From positions 183,347 to 247,346 of the forward strand of contig JANQSN010000058.1 in NCBI GenBank assembly GCA_028284045.1: a stretch of DNA of 64,000 bases, in the 5' to 3' direction. This document shows, piece after piece, positions 18,834 through 28,041 of this stretch. The position numbers and the translations under genes were made by a program. How positions within the stretch are numbered: position 1 is the first letter of the stretch; each line of letters opens with the position of its first letter. Origin of the DNA: Alphaproteobacteria bacterium (GTDB lineage: Bacteria; Pseudomonadota; Alphaproteobacteria; DSM-16000; Inquilinaceae). The notes under the pieces were generated by a model. It was not told the DNA's origin, searched no databases, and saw only the letters and a program-made list of their open reading frames with translations.

Positions 18834-19122
18834 GGCGACGGGCCCTTCGGGTTCGCCGGTGGACAGGAGCGATGAAGACGATCGAGCCCGTGCCTGCCGC
18901 TCGATCGCCGGGCCGACAGACGGTCTTGTGCCTCGTGCTGGCGGCTCTCGCGCTGGATCGTTCTGTATTAGTCGCCCGGATTGTCCCAAAAAACGGTTTA
19001 CGCGGCGGTCTTCGCGGACATAGCGGCCATGATCCCTGATGGACGCGAACCGCCGCGGCGGCTATGGCGGAGCCGGGTGACGCAGCCGGTCGCTGGGCCG
19101 ATTGAGCGGGGCGAAGAGAACG

Positions 19123-20250
19123 ATGTCGGATGAGGATCGAGGACGGGCGGGCAAGCCCCCCACCCGCAAGCCGGCCGGCCGCGCGACCCATGCCCGGCGC
19201 GCGCCGCGCCACGAGAAGTCGGTCAACCTCGCGCTGCAGGGCGGTGGGGCGCACGGCGCTTTCACCTGGGGCGTGCTGGACCGCCTGTTCGAGGACGACC
19301 GCATCTGGATCGAGGCGATCAGCGGCACGTCGGCTGGCGCGATGAACGCGGTGGTCGCCGCCCAGGGCCTCTATGAAGGCGGCGCGGAAGGGGCGCGCCG
19401 GGCGCTGGAGGCCTTCTGGCGGCGGGTCAGCCAGGCCGCCATCGCCAGCCCGATTCAGCGCTCGATCTGGGCACGGCTGACCGGCGACTGGTCGCTGAAG
19501 ACCTCCCCCGGCTACGTGTTCTTCGACCTTGTGTCGCGCGTCGCCTCGCCACACGACCTGAACCCGCTGGACATCAACCCGCTGCGCGACCTGGTGGGCG
19601 AGAGCGTCGACTTCGACAAGGTGCGGGCTTCGGCCGGGATGGGGCTCTACCTCGCGGCGACGAATGTCGAGACGGGGCGGGTGCGCGTCTTCCAGCGCGA
19701 GGAGATCACCCTCGACACGGTGATGGCGTCGGCCTGCCTGCCCTTCCTGTTCAAGGCGGTAGCGATCGACGGCTGCCTCTATTGGGACGGCGGCTATATG
19801 GGCAATCCGCCGCTGTTCCCGTTCTTCCACCGCAGTGCGGCCGGCGACATCGTGATCGTCCAGATCAACCCGATCTTCCGCCCGGGCGAGCCGCAGCGCG
19901 CCCAGGACATCCAGAACCGCGTCAACGAGATCACCTTCAACAGCTCGCTGTTGCACGAGCTGAGGGCGATCGACTTCGTCTCGCGCTTGCTCGACAGCGG
20001 CAAGCTGGACGACAGCGAGTACCGCCGCATGCACATCCACATGATCCAGGCGCGCAAGCGCATGCGCGCGCTGGACGCCTCGTCGAAGATGAATGCCGAG
20101 TGGCCGTTCCTGCGCCACCTGTTCGAGATCGGCCGCGATGCGGCGGCAAGCTGGCTCGACGGCTGCTACGCCGATCTCGGCCGGCGCTCCACGGTCGATA
20201 TCCGCGAGATGTTCGCGGGCGTGTCGTCGCTGCCGCTCGATCCGGGCTGA
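19123..20250 (+). CDS. patatin-like phospholipase
   Basis: This 375-residue lipid acyl hydrolase has a Ser-Asp dyad. The oxyanion-hole G-G-G-A-H-G is at 40-45, the nucleophile elbow G-T-S-A-G has Ser70, and the D-G-G box has Asp222 (Y-W-D-G-G-Y). The first 30 residues are basic and proline-rich and look disordered rather than a signal peptide, so the enzyme is probably cytosolic or exported without Sec. The C-terminal 120 residues are helical and characteristic of the alphaproteobacterial patatins linked to polyhydroxyalkanoate/membrane lipid metabolism; the substrate is unknown. The ATG at 19123 is preferred over a TTG at 19102. Confidence 0.9.
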   Translation: MSDEDRGRAGKPPTRKPAGRATHARRAPRHEKSVNLALQGGGAHGAFTWGVLDRLFEDDRIWIEAISGTSAGAMNAVVAAQGLYEGGAEGARRALEAFWRRVSQAAIASPIQRSIWARLTGDWSLKTSPGYVFFDLVSRVASPHDLNPLDINPLRDLVGESVDFDKVRASAGMGLYLAATNVETGRVRVFQREEITLDTVMASACLPFLFKAVAIDGCLYWDGGYMGNPPLFPFFHRSAAGDIVIVQINPIFRPGEPQRAQDIQNRVNEITFNSSLLHELRAIDFVSRLLDSGKLDDSEYRRMHIHMIQARKRMRALDASSKMNAEWPFLRHLFEIGRDAAASWLDGCYADLGRRSTVDIREMFAGVSSLPLDPG

Positions 20251-20345
20251 CCGGCGGCGGATTTCGCCACGCAGCCGGTTGCCCGCCGGCGGTCGGTCGG
20301 CCAGGGTGCGGGCATCGGTGATTGGCACGACAAGGCGGGGCGGCG

Positions 20346-21671
20346 ATGAGCGACGCGGTGAGCTTTTACGAACTGGGGTCGCTGGATGCGGCGGCGCGGG
20401 CGGCGCTGCTGGCACGGACGGAGGCCGATCTCGACCCCTATATCGACGCCGTGCGGCCGGTCATCGATGCCGTCGCGGCCGAGGGCGACCGGGCCCTGGC
20501 GCGCTTCGCCCGGGAGTTCGACAAGGCGCCCTTGGTCGCCAACCGGATCGCCGTCGCACCGGCGGAGTTCGACCGGGCGGAGGCGCGGCTCGACCCCGCG
20601 CTGACGGCGGTGCTGAGCGATGCGGCGGAGAACATCCGCGCCTTCCACCGCCGCCAGATGCCGGAGCCGATGTGGATGCAGGAGGTGGCGCCCGGCGTCT
20701 TCGCCGGCGATCGGGTGACGCCGATCGACCGCGTCGCCTTGTACGTGCCGCGCGGCAAGGGGGCGTTTCCCTCGGTCGTGCTGATGACCGCGGTGCCGGC
20801 GGTGGTCGCCGGGGTGGGCGAGGCGGTGATCGTCACCCCGCCCGGCCCGGACGGCGAGGTCGACGACGCCACGCTGGTCGCCGCCCGCCTGGCTGGTATC
20901 TCACGCGTCTTCCGCTGCGGCGGCGCCCAGGCGGTGGCCGCCGTCGCCTACGGCACCGAGACCGTGCCCAGATGCGACAAGATCGTCGGGCCGGGCAGCC
21001 CCTGGGTGGTCGCGGCCAAGCGCCTGTTGGCCGACCGCATCGATCCCGGCGTGCCGGCGGGCCCGAGCGAGAGCCTCATCCTGGCCGACGCCTCCGCCGA
21101 CGGGCGTCTGGCCGCGCTGGACCTGATCATCGAGAGCGAGCATGGCGACGACAGCTCCGCCTTCCTGGTGACCGACAGCCGGGCGGTGGCGGAGGCCGCC
21201 CGCACCGCGATCCCGGAATACTGGGCGGAGCTGGGTCCGCAGCGCTCCGCCTTCTCGCGCGCCGTGCTGGGGGGCGAAAACGGCGGGATCGTGCTGGCGG
21301 AGAGCTTCGATGCGGCGGTCGCCTTCACCAACGACTACGCGCCGGAGCATCTGATGATCCACTCCAAGGATCCGTTCAGCCATCTGGCGCGCATCCGCAA
21401 CGCCAGCGAGATCCTGTTGGGCGAGCACACGCCGAACACGCTGGCGAACTACCTCTTGGGTCCCAACGCGGTGCTGCCGACCGGCGGGGCGGCGCGCACC
21501 CATTCGCCGCTCGGCGTGCACGATTTTTTGAAACGCAACTCCGTCGCCTATGTCACCGCGGCGGGCTACGACCGCTGGTCCGGCCCGGCAGAGCGCTATG
21601 CCCTGTATGAGGGCTTCGACGGCCACGCGTTGGCGGTGTCGTCCCGGCGGCGGGAGATCCGCGGGGACTGA
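20346..21671 (+). CDS. histidinol-dehydrogenase-family enzyme with altered zinc ligands
   Basis: This 441-residue HisD-fold protein is of usual length. The catalytic Glu-His pair is kept (Glu334-His335 in A-P-E-H-L), as are the G-P-S-E-S-L-I-L-A-D block and the final His427. Two of the four zinc ligands of E. coli HisD differ by alignment from memory: Gln259 is Glu263 here (I-E-S-E-H-G) and Asp360 is Asn368 (L-A-N-Y). The substrate-region N-H after the latter is N-A. A P-G-S-P-W-V replaces the usual P-G-N-x-Y-V. It is therefore probably not the biosynthetic HisD but a paralogue acting on another amino-alcohol or hydroxy substrate, as HpsN does on a sulfonate. The biosynthetic hisD neighbours are absent. 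Confidence 0.75.
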   Translation: MSDAVSFYELGSLDAAARAALLARTEADLDPYIDAVRPVIDAVAAEGDRALARFAREFDKAPLVANRIAVAPAEFDRAEARLDPALTAVLSDAAENIRAFHRRQMPEPMWMQEVAPGVFAGDRVTPIDRVALYVPRGKGAFPSVVLMTAVPAVVAGVGEAVIVTPPGPDGEVDDATLVAARLAGISRVFRCGGAQAVAAVAYGTETVPRCDKIVGPGSPWVVAAKRLLADRIDPGVPAGPSESLILADASADGRLAALDLIIESEHGDDSSAFLVTDSRAVAEAARTAIPEYWAELGPQRSAFSRAVLGGENGGIVLAESFDAAVAFTNDYAPEHLMIHSKDPFSHLARIRNASEILLGEHTPNTLANYLLGPNAVLPTGGAARTHSPLGVHDFLKRNSVAYVTAAGYDRWSGPAERYALYEGFDGHALAVSSRRREIRGD

Positions 21672-21675
21672 GCCG

Positions 21676-23883
21676 CTATTCGGCGCCGGCGGTGCCGGTG
21701 CGCGGCGGCGCGGTGCCGGGCGCCGGCGTCTTGGCCAAGAGCGCCGCACCGGCGGCCTGAAGGTCTTCCTCGTTCGCTTCCGCCTCCGTCGCCGCGCCGC
21801 GGCTGACCGCCACGCGGATCTCCGGCCGGGCAAACTGGATGTCGTTTTCGGCGAAGGCGCGCTGCACGGCGGCGTAGGCGTGCCGGCGGATCAGGAACTG
21901 GCGGCCCGGCTTGCACATGAACTTGGTGGAGATGACCAGCCCGTAATCGTCGACCTCGACGACGCCTTGCGACTTGAAGGGGGCCAGGAAGTCCGCACCG
22001 ACCTCCGGATGGGACAGCAGGTCCTTGCCGACCGCCTTGATGATCTTGCGCGCCTTCTCGATATCGGTGTCGAAGGGCACCCGGAAGCGCAGCTTCATGA
22101 TCGCCCAGTCGCGGCTGTAGTTGGTCAGCGTCTGGATCTCGCCGAACGGCACCGTGTTCAGCGCCCCGCGGTGATGGCGAAGCTGCAGCGAGCGCAGCGA
22201 GATCCGCTCCACCGAGCCCTTCACCGAGCCGAGGTCGATGTACTCGCCCAGGCGGAACGCGTCGTCCATCAGGAAGAACGCGCCGGAGACGATGTCGCGT
22301 ACCAGGGTCTGCGAGCCGAAGCCGATGGCGATGCCGACGACCCCGGCGCCGGCCAGGACCGGCCCGATATTCACGCCCAGTGCCGACAGCACGATCATCA
22401 GCGCGATCGACGCGATGGTCGCCTGGCCGGCCCGCTTGAACAGCGGCAACAGCGTGCGCATGCGGCTAAGCCCGGTGCCGCCGATCTCCATCTCGCCGAG
22501 GTCTTCGCCGAGATCGCCGCGCGCGGCGTCCTCTTCGGCGATCTTGCGGTCGATCCAGATCTTCAGCGCCTGCCAGGCGGCATGGGCGATCAGCAGGACG
22601 ACCGCGACCTCCAAGAGACTGCGCGTGATGGCCGAGCCGAGGCCGGCGCTGCCCGTCAGATCGACCCGCCAGGCAACCGCCAGCACCAGGAGCACCGCCA
22701 CGGCGAGGCCGACCCGCACCAGGCCGAGCAGGGCGGGTGTGGCCTGGGCGCCCGCCGCCGCCGTGCGCACCGCTTCGCGCAGGGCTGCCGCATCCAGGCT
22801 CGGCCACAGGACCAACAGCGCCACGGTGGCCAGGCCTGCGCCGAACAGCGGCGGCGCGCCGAGCAGGGTGGCGACCACCAGCCCGGCCCACAGCACCAGG
22901 GTGCCGCCGGCCATCGCCCAGGGATAGCTGCGGGCGAGGCGGCGACGCATCGCGCCACCCGTCCCGTCCAACGCCAGATCGCCGGCGAGCGCGCGGCGGC
23001 CGACGACGAACACCGCCGACAGGCCCAGCGACGTGATCGTCCCGACGAGGATCAGGAACAACAGATGCGCATCGCCCGCCACCCCCAGCGTGGCGAACAG
23101 CGCGCAGGTGAAGAAGCCGAAGGCGCCCAGCGCGATCGCCGCGAGGATTGCCGTGTAGAGGTGGCGGGCCTCGTCATCGGTATAGGCGGGGATGCGCAAG
23201 GCAGGCCGATCGACGGCGAGATAGGCCCGGCTGACGCCGCCGATCAGCCGGATCAGGATCACCGCGGCGAGGTAGAAGGCGAACGCGATGCGGTCGTGCG
23301 AATGGCCGTCATGCAGCACGAAGAAGACGACGGTGGCGGCGACGGCGAAGACGGCGATGGCGAAGAGCCGGCCGGTCAAATCGGCGAGCACGATACCGGC
23401 CTTGCGGCTGAGCGTCGGCGTCGGCGCCGGCGCAATGGCCTCCACCGGCGCGCGCCGACCCCGCCGGACTAGCCGCTCGATCAGCCAGCCGGCGACCAGG
23501 GAGATGGCGAACACCAGCCCGAATCCGCCGAGCGCGCCAAGGCTGCGATCGCCGAACAGCCGGACCAGCCCTCGGGCCAGCGCCGGCGGCAGCGCGTCAT
23601 AGGCGGCGAGGATCGCGCCCAGCCGGTCGCGCACCCGTGTCGATGCGGCCTGTAGGGCATAGGCCGTGTTCGCTGGATTGAAATGGGCACGCGGTTGCGC
23701 GTCGGGCTCGGCCAGCCGGTCCAGCACGATGCGGCGCAACTCCGCGTCCGACAGGCGGGCGAGGTCGTCGGCCGTGATCGGCCCGTCCGCCGCCGCCGGC
23801 GTCTCCTGGCCGGCCGCCGGTTGCGCGACAGCCAGCCCCAGCAGGACGGCCGCCAGGATGGTCAGGCGTGCCAAAGGTCGCAC
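21676..23883 (-). CDS. large mechanosensitive channel, MscS family with extended N-terminus
   Basis: This 735-residue inner-membrane protein has a signal peptide (A-A-V-L-L-G-L-A-V-A, cleaved near A-A-G), a short periplasmic domain to about 120, and about ten hydrophobic helices. It ends in an MscS core with the pore helix V-L-A-G-A-G-V-V-G-I-A-I-G-F-G-S-Q (about 505-521) and the beta domain after R-D-I-V-S-G. The family opens under membrane tension to release solutes. GTG start at 23883 with GAGG upstream. Its stop lies only five bases from the stop of the convergent HisD-like gene. Confidence 0.92.
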   Translation of the reverse strand: MRPLARLTILAAVLLGLAVAQPAAGQETPAAADGPITADDLARLSDAELRRIVLDRLAEPDAQPRAHFNPANTAYALQAASTRVRDRLGAILAAYDALPPALARGLVRLFGDRSLGALGGFGLVFAISLVAGWLIERLVRRGRRAPVEAIAPAPTPTLSRKAGIVLADLTGRLFAIAVFAVAATVVFFVLHDGHSHDRIAFAFYLAAVILIRLIGGVSRAYLAVDRPALRIPAYTDDEARHLYTAILAAIALGAFGFFTCALFATLGVAGDAHLLFLILVGTITSLGLSAVFVVGRRALAGDLALDGTGGAMRRRLARSYPWAMAGGTLVLWAGLVVATLLGAPPLFGAGLATVALLVLWPSLDAAALREAVRTAAAGAQATPALLGLVRVGLAVAVLLVLAVAWRVDLTGSAGLGSAITRSLLEVAVVLLIAHAAWQALKIWIDRKIAEEDAARGDLGEDLGEMEIGGTGLSRMRTLLPLFKRAGQATIASIALMIVLSALGVNIGPVLAGAGVVGIAIGFGSQTLVRDIVSGAFFLMDDAFRLGEYIDLGSVKGSVERISLRSLQLRHHRGALNTVPFGEIQTLTNYSRDWAIMKLRFRVPFDTDIEKARKIIKAVGKDLLSHPEVGADFLAPFKSQGVVEVDDYGLVISTKFMCKPGRQFLIRRHAYAAVQRAFAENDIQFARPEIRVAVSRGAATEAEANEEDLQAAGAALLAKTPAPGTAPPRTGTAGAE

Positions 23884-23990
23884 CGTCGTCCTCGCCTCCC
23901 GACATCGCCCCCCGGGGACATGGCCTCTGGTCGTGGGCCGTCCCTTGGCGTAGGAGCAGGGGCAACCCCGCGTCAGACAGGAGCCAGCCG

Positions 23991-24326
23991 ATGAAAGCCT
24001 ACCTGATCGCCACCGTCCGGGTCGACGATCCGGAGACCTACCGCGAGTACACCAAGCGCACCCCCGCCCTGATCGCCGCGGCGGGCGGCCGCTTTCTGGT
24101 GCGCGGCGGCCCGGTGGAGACGCTGGAGGGGCAGGATTTCAACGATCGCCTGGTGGTGTTGGAGTTTCCGTCGATGGCCGCGGCGCGCACCTTCTACGCC
24201 TCCGATGCCTATCGCGAGGCGATGGGTTACCGCGTCCAGTCGTCCGAGGCGCGTTTTCTGCTGGCGGAAGGCGTGCCGGATGGCGTCACCGCGCCGGACG
24301 ACCGCGTCGAGCGCTCCGTCGGCTGA
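23991..24326 (+). CDS. DUF1330 domain protein
   Basis: This 111-residue protein has the DUF1330 ferredoxin-like barrel: M-K-A-Y-L-I-A, then D-P-E-T-Y-R-E-Y, G-G-R-F-L-V-R-G-G and V-V-L-E-F-P-S at about 60. The family is related to dimeric alpha-beta barrels; its function is undefined. A clear AGGAG ribosome site lies nine bases before the ATG. Divergent from the MscS gene across about 107 bases. Confidence 0.85.
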   Translation: MKAYLIATVRVDDPETYREYTKRTPALIAAAGGRFLVRGGPVETLEGQDFNDRLVVLEFPSMAAARTFYASDAYREAMGYRVQSSEARFLLAEGVPDGVTAPDDRVERSVG

Positions 24327-24354
24327 CGCGCCAAAGCCTCCCGACGGCCGTCTG

Positions 24355-24810
24355 CTACACCCCGCAGCTATTGCCGCGGGTCAGGCGCGCCATGGTCTGA
24401 AATGCGCCGGAGCCGTCGAGATTGGTCAGGATCACCTGACCGCCCGGCTGCAACTGGAACCGGTTGCAGCCGGTGATGCCGTCGACCGACTCGCATACCC
24501 GGTCGCCGCTGGCGGTCCAGTTGCCCCATTCCGGCGGGAGCCCTTCGAACACCCGGCCGAAACTGCCGTCCGGGGCGTAGTAGCTGCAGAAGAAGTCGCC
24601 GCTGATCGCCTCGCCGGTCAGGCTGTGGCCGCGGATCGCGTTGCCGACCGAGGCGGAGGCCGTCGTCGGCGCCGTTCCGGTCGCCGTCCCGCCCGACGAA
24701 CCCGCCGATCCACCCGATCCGGAGGGGCCGGTGGCGACGCAAGCCGCCGTCAGCAACGCTGCGGCCGCGACGGCCGACACACCTCGGAGATGACGATGGA
24801 TGGCGGCCAT
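24355..24810 (-). CDS. small secreted lipoprotein of unknown function
   Basis: This 151-residue protein has a lipoprotein signal: a basic start, hydrophobic 12-22 and a lipobox L-L-T-A-A-C. A Gly/Ser/Thr-rich linker (about 26-52) follows, then a compact domain from about 55 with G-D-F-F-C-S-Y-Y, G-L-P-P-E-W-G-N-W and three more cysteines. I do not recognise the domain, though such a small beta-rich module occurs in Rhodospirillales exported proteins. AAGGAT nine bases before the ATG fixes the start; the much longer open frame upstream is not supported. Confidence 0.7.
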   Translation of the reverse strand: MAAIHRHLRGVSAVAAAALLTAACVATGPSGSGGSAGSSGGTATGTAPTTASASVGNAIRGHSLTGEAISGDFFCSYYAPDGSFGRVFEGLPPEWGNWTASGDRVCESVDGITGCNRFQLQPGGQVILTNLDGSGAFQTMARLTRGNSCGV

Positions 24811-24949
24811 GGGCGGGATCCTTCTGGGGCGATGAGGCGCGGAGATCGGCCGCTGCCGATCCCCGCGCCGGATGGTGCCCGTCACCGCCGCACGATGCAA
24901 TCGCCACCAACCAATCGCACCAGTCGATCCCCGCGATGCGACCGAGCCG

Positions 24950-25336
24950 TCAGCAGCGCGCGGCCAGCCCCGTCGCCGGTCGACGCGACAGCAGCATCGA
25001 CCCGGGCGCGGTGCAGGCGGGCTTGGCCTCGGGGACAGCGCGCTCGTGGCGGAGGTGGCTGTCGACGACGTCCGGGATCCGGCCGCGGTCGACGCCGATG
25101 TCCTGTAGCAGGGCATCCGGCATGGCGCTGAGCTCGCGGATGGCGACCCGCCGCCGGCGCCAGCGGCCCCAGCGGGCCGGCAACTGGCGAAGACCGCCGA
25201 GGATGCGGCGCAACCCGCCCGCCCATCCGCGCCGGGTCCGGGCGAAGACGTCCGACGCGGCCTCGGCGCGGGCCGATCGCGCCCGACCCACCCAGTAGCC
25301 GTTGGGCCCGGCCAGGCTCTCGTTCTGGTACAGCAT
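24950..25336 (-). CDS. DUF1127 (YjiS-like) protein
   Basis: This 128-residue basic protein carries the DUF1127 signature near 60-90: R-R-R-V-A-I-R-E-L-S-A-M-P, then L-L-Q-D-I-G-V-D-R-G-R-I-P. Small DUF1127 proteins of alphaproteobacteria bind RNA and affect phosphate and carbon homeostasis (CcaF1/Atu-type work); this one is longer than the 45-residue minimal form. It is divergent from a LysR gene, a frequent arrangement for DUF1127 genes. The 137-base gap includes an AT-rich patch near 25410-25456 likely holding both promoters. Confidence 0.82.
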   Translation of the reverse strand: MLYQNESLAGPNGYWVGRARSARAEAASDVFARTRRGWAGGLRRILGGLRQLPARWGRWRRRRVAIRELSAMPDALLQDIGVDRGRIPDVVDSHLRHERAVPEAKPACTAPGSMLLSRRPATGLAARC

Positions 25337-25473
25337 TGCCCTATCCCCTCTTGCCTTGGCGTCCGCGCCCTCGCAGCGCGCCTTGGGAAGAGGATGGCGA
25401 CGGCGTGTTGATCAATCCAACGAATAGATATTATGATACTCATCATCGAGATTGATTGATGGGGGCCGCATCG

Positions 25474-26385
25474 ATGCGCACGGCGATCGAACCCGATCTG
25501 TTGCAGACCTTCGTGGCGATCAGCGACACCGGCAGCTTCACCGATGCCGGGCGGCGGGTGCACCGGACCCAATCGGCGGTCAGCATGCAGGTGAAGCGGT
25601 TGGAGGACCTGCTCGGCCGATCGCTGTTCCTGCGCGACGGGCGCAGCGTCCGGCTGACCCGCGATGGCGAGGTCCTGCTGGGCCACGCGCGGCGGATCCT
25701 CAAGGCTCACAACGAGGCGCTGGCCGCCTTCGACCGCGGCGGGCTGCAGGGGCGGGTGACGCTGGGCAGCCGCGACGAGGACGCCGCGACCATTCTGCCG
25801 GCCATCCTGTCGCGCTTCGCCGAGACGCATTGCTGCGTGCATGTGGAGGTGGTGTGCGATCGCACACCGGCCTTGTTGGCCGGGTTGGCGGCCAACGAGA
25901 TCGATCTGGCGATCGTGACCGACGGCTACGGTGCCGCCGGCGGTATCGTCCTGGCGCGTCAGCCTTTGGTCTGGGTGGTCGCCGAACGGCACTGCGTGCA
26001 CGAGTGCGATCCGGTGCCGCTGGCGCTCTACCACGCCGGTTGCAAGGTCCGGCACTGGGCGATCGAGGCGTTGTCCAGGGCTGGGCGCGCCTACTCCGTC
26101 GCCTATACCAGCATCAGCCTGTCGGCGATCCAGGCGGCGGTGAGCGCCGGCCTGGCGATCAGCGCGCTGCCGCGCAGCAGCGTGCGGGAGGGCTTCCGGA
26201 TCCTCGGTGAGGCGGAGGGGTTTCCGCCGCTGCCGGCCTATGAGAGCGTTCTGGTGCGCTCCGCCAAGGCGGTCGCGCCGGTGCACGACACGCTCGCCTG
26301 CTACATCCTGGAGAGCGTCGGCACCGTTGCTGCCGGTCCGATGGGCGCCGGTCCGACGGGCGACGGCGCACCGATGGTGGCCTGA
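25474..26385 (+). CDS. LysR-family transcriptional regulator
   Basis: This 303-residue regulator has an N-terminal winged helix-turn-helix at about 8-66 (F-V-A-I-S-D-T-G-S-F-T-D-A-G and T-Q-S-A-V-S-M-Q-V-K-R-L-E). A LysR substrate-binding domain from about 88 follows and is rich in cysteine for this family (C-C-V-H-V-E-V-V-C-D). It belongs to the LysR group found beside DUF1127 genes and probably controls its divergent neighbour. The ATG at 25474 is chosen over 25459; both are in frame. Confidence 0.88.
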   Translation: MRTAIEPDLLQTFVAISDTGSFTDAGRRVHRTQSAVSMQVKRLEDLLGRSLFLRDGRSVRLTRDGEVLLGHARRILKAHNEALAAFDRGGLQGRVTLGSRDEDAATILPAILSRFAETHCCVHVEVVCDRTPALLAGLAANEIDLAIVTDGYGAAGGIVLARQPLVWVVAERHCVHECDPVPLALYHAGCKVRHWAIEALSRAGRAYSVAYTSISLSAIQAAVSAGLAISALPRSSVREGFRILGEAEGFPPLPAYESVLVRSAKAVAPVHDTLACYILESVGTVAAGPMGAGPTGDGAPMVA

Positions 26386-26468
26386 CCCGTCGGGACCGCG
26401 GCCCGTCTGGCGAGGTGCCTCGGGGGAGACGTTGTCGGGTTTGGCGGCGGCCGCTATAAGCGGGCGCC

Positions 26469-27002
26469 ATGACCGACGACCACGCCGCCCCGTCCGCCCA
26501 CCCGCCGACCACCCCGGAAGATCTGCTCGCCCGGCTGACGGCGCTGGGCATCGCGCATGAGACGACGAGCCATGCGCCGGTCTTCACCGTGGAGGAGAGC
26601 CGCGATCTGCGCGGCTTGTTGCCCGGCGGGCACTGCAAGAGCCTGTTCCTGCGCAACAAGAAGGGCGACTACTGGCTGGTGGTGGCGGAGGAAGACCGGC
26701 CCGTCGATCTGAAGCGGCTGGGTGCGCGGCTGGAGGCCGGGCGCCTGTCCTTCGCGTCGGCGGAGCGGCTGTGGGCCGTGCTGGGCGTCGTGCCGGGGTC
26801 GGTGACCCCGTTCGCGCTGATCAACGACACCGAGCGGCGGGTCACGGTGGTGCTCGACCGGGCGATGCTGGACCATGAGCGTCTCAACTATCATCCCCTG
26901 TCCAACGATCGGACCACCGTGATCGCCCGCGACGACTTGTTGAAGTTCATCGAGGCCTGCGGTCATGTTCCGCAGATCGTCGATCTGGACGCAGGCGCAT
27001 GA
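26469..27002 (+). CDS. prolyl-tRNA editing protein ProX (YbaK/EbsC domain)
   Basis: This 177-residue free-standing trans-editing protein of the ProXp-ala/PrdX type hydrolyses Ala mischarged on tRNA-Pro. Markers are H-A-P-V-F-T-V-E-E-S at about 36-45, C-K-S-L-F-L-R-N-K-K-G (conserved Lys in the active-site pocket), G-S-V-T-P-F-A-L-I-N-D and the late L-N-Y-H-P-L. Family length matches. Not in an obvious operon; thioredoxin-type cnoX follows after about 97 bases. Confidence 0.9.
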   Translation: MTDDHAAPSAHPPTTPEDLLARLTALGIAHETTSHAPVFTVEESRDLRGLLPGGHCKSLFLRNKKGDYWLVVAEEDRPVDLKRLGARLEAGRLSFASAERLWAVLGVVPGSVTPFALINDTERRVTVVLDRAMLDHERLNYHPLSNDRTTVIARDDLLKFIEACGHVPQIVDLDAGA

Positions 27003-27098
27003 CCGGGATCGGCGCCGGTCCCTCGGCGCCATGCCGGCCCTTGTCGGGCCGCGGCTCCGGCCCATTTCACTTCCCACACGCGTGAGAGGCGTTCCTCC

Positions 27099-28025
27099 AT
27101 GAGCTTGGATTCGTTGATCGGCGGCGGTGGCAGCGGCGCCGCGGCCGGCCCCCTCGTCAAGGATGTCGACACGGCCAGCTTTGCCGCCGACGTGATCGAA
27201 GCGTCGATGGACATGCCGGTCATCGTCGACTTCTGGGCAACTTGGTGCGGGCCGTGCAAGCAGCTCGGGCCCGCGCTGGAGCGGGTCGTTCAGGCGGCGC
27301 GCGGCAAGGTCAAGCTGGCCAAGATCGACGTCGACGCCAACCAGCAGCTCGCCGCCCAGATGCGGGTGCAGTCGATCCCGGCGGTCTACGCCTTCTTCGG
27401 CGGGCGCCCGGTCGATGCCTTCGTCGGTGCCCTACCGGAAAGCCAGATCAAGAGCTTCGTCGACCGCCTGATCCAGCTCGCCGGTGGCGAAGATCCGGCG
27501 CTGACCGACGCGCTCGCCCAGGCTGCCGCGGCGCTGGAGGCGGAAGACTGGCAGGCCGCCGGCGCGATCTACGCCCAGATCCTGCAGCATGAGCCGGCCA
27601 TGCCGGCCGCCATCGCCGGCATGGCGCGCGCCCAGATCGGCGCCGGGCACGCCGATCAGGCCGAGGCGCTGCTCGACCGCCAGCCCGACGACGTCGCCAA
27701 GGCGCCGGAGGTCGCGTCGGTGCGCCGCGAGTTGGAGCTGCGGCGCCAGACCGCCGGCAAGGCGGGCGAGACCGCCGGCTTGTCCGCGCGGGTCGCGGCC
27801 GACCCGGACGACCACCAGGCGCGCTTGGACCTGGCCGAGGCGCTGTTTGCCGCGGGCGACCGCGAAGGCGCCTGCGACCAGCTTCTGGAGAGCGTGCGCC
27901 GCGACCGCGACTGGAACGACGGCGCAGCCCGCAAGCAGCTTCTGGCCTTCTTCGAGGCCTTCGGTCCGAAGGATCCGTTGACCGTGTCCGCGAGACGGCG
28001 TCTGTCGTCCGTGTTGTTCTCGTGA
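27099..28025 (+). CDS. cnoX: thioredoxin-TPR co-chaperone, CnoX (YbbN) type
   Basis: This 308-residue protein has a thioredoxin domain (about 20-125) fused to TPR-like helices (about 130-308). CnoX holds oxidised or chlorinated clients and passes them to GroEL/DnaK. Unlike E. coli CnoX, which has lost the first cysteine, the C-G-P-C active site (Cys50, Cys53 in A-T-W-C-G-P-C-K) is intact, so redox activity is expected, as in Caulobacter CnoX. The next genes (LON-domain, Trm112, DUF971) run in the same direction with short gaps. Confidence 0.9.
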   Translation: MSLDSLIGGGGSGAAAGPLVKDVDTASFAADVIEASMDMPVIVDFWATWCGPCKQLGPALERVVQAARGKVKLAKIDVDANQQLAAQMRVQSIPAVYAFFGGRPVDAFVGALPESQIKSFVDRLIQLAGGEDPALTDALAQAAAALEAEDWQAAGAIYAQILQHEPAMPAAIAGMARAQIGAGHADQAEALLDRQPDDVAKAPEVASVRRELELRRQTAGKAGETAGLSARVAADPDDHQARLDLAEALFAAGDREGACDQLLESVRRDRDWNDGAARKQLLAFFEAFGPKDPLTVSARRRLSSVLFS

Positions 28026-28041
28026 TGCCGTGGGATAGGGG

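Noticed and set aside
20346..21671. Plain annotation as biosynthetic HisD
   Set aside because: Two zinc ligands and the substrate-region histidine differ, and no his genes are adjacent. It is called a family member only.
24355..26286. A 643-codon minus-strand frame joining the small lipoprotein to upstream DNA
   Set aside because: The upstream part is antisense to the LysR gene. A lipoprotein signal and ribosome site fix the start at 24810.
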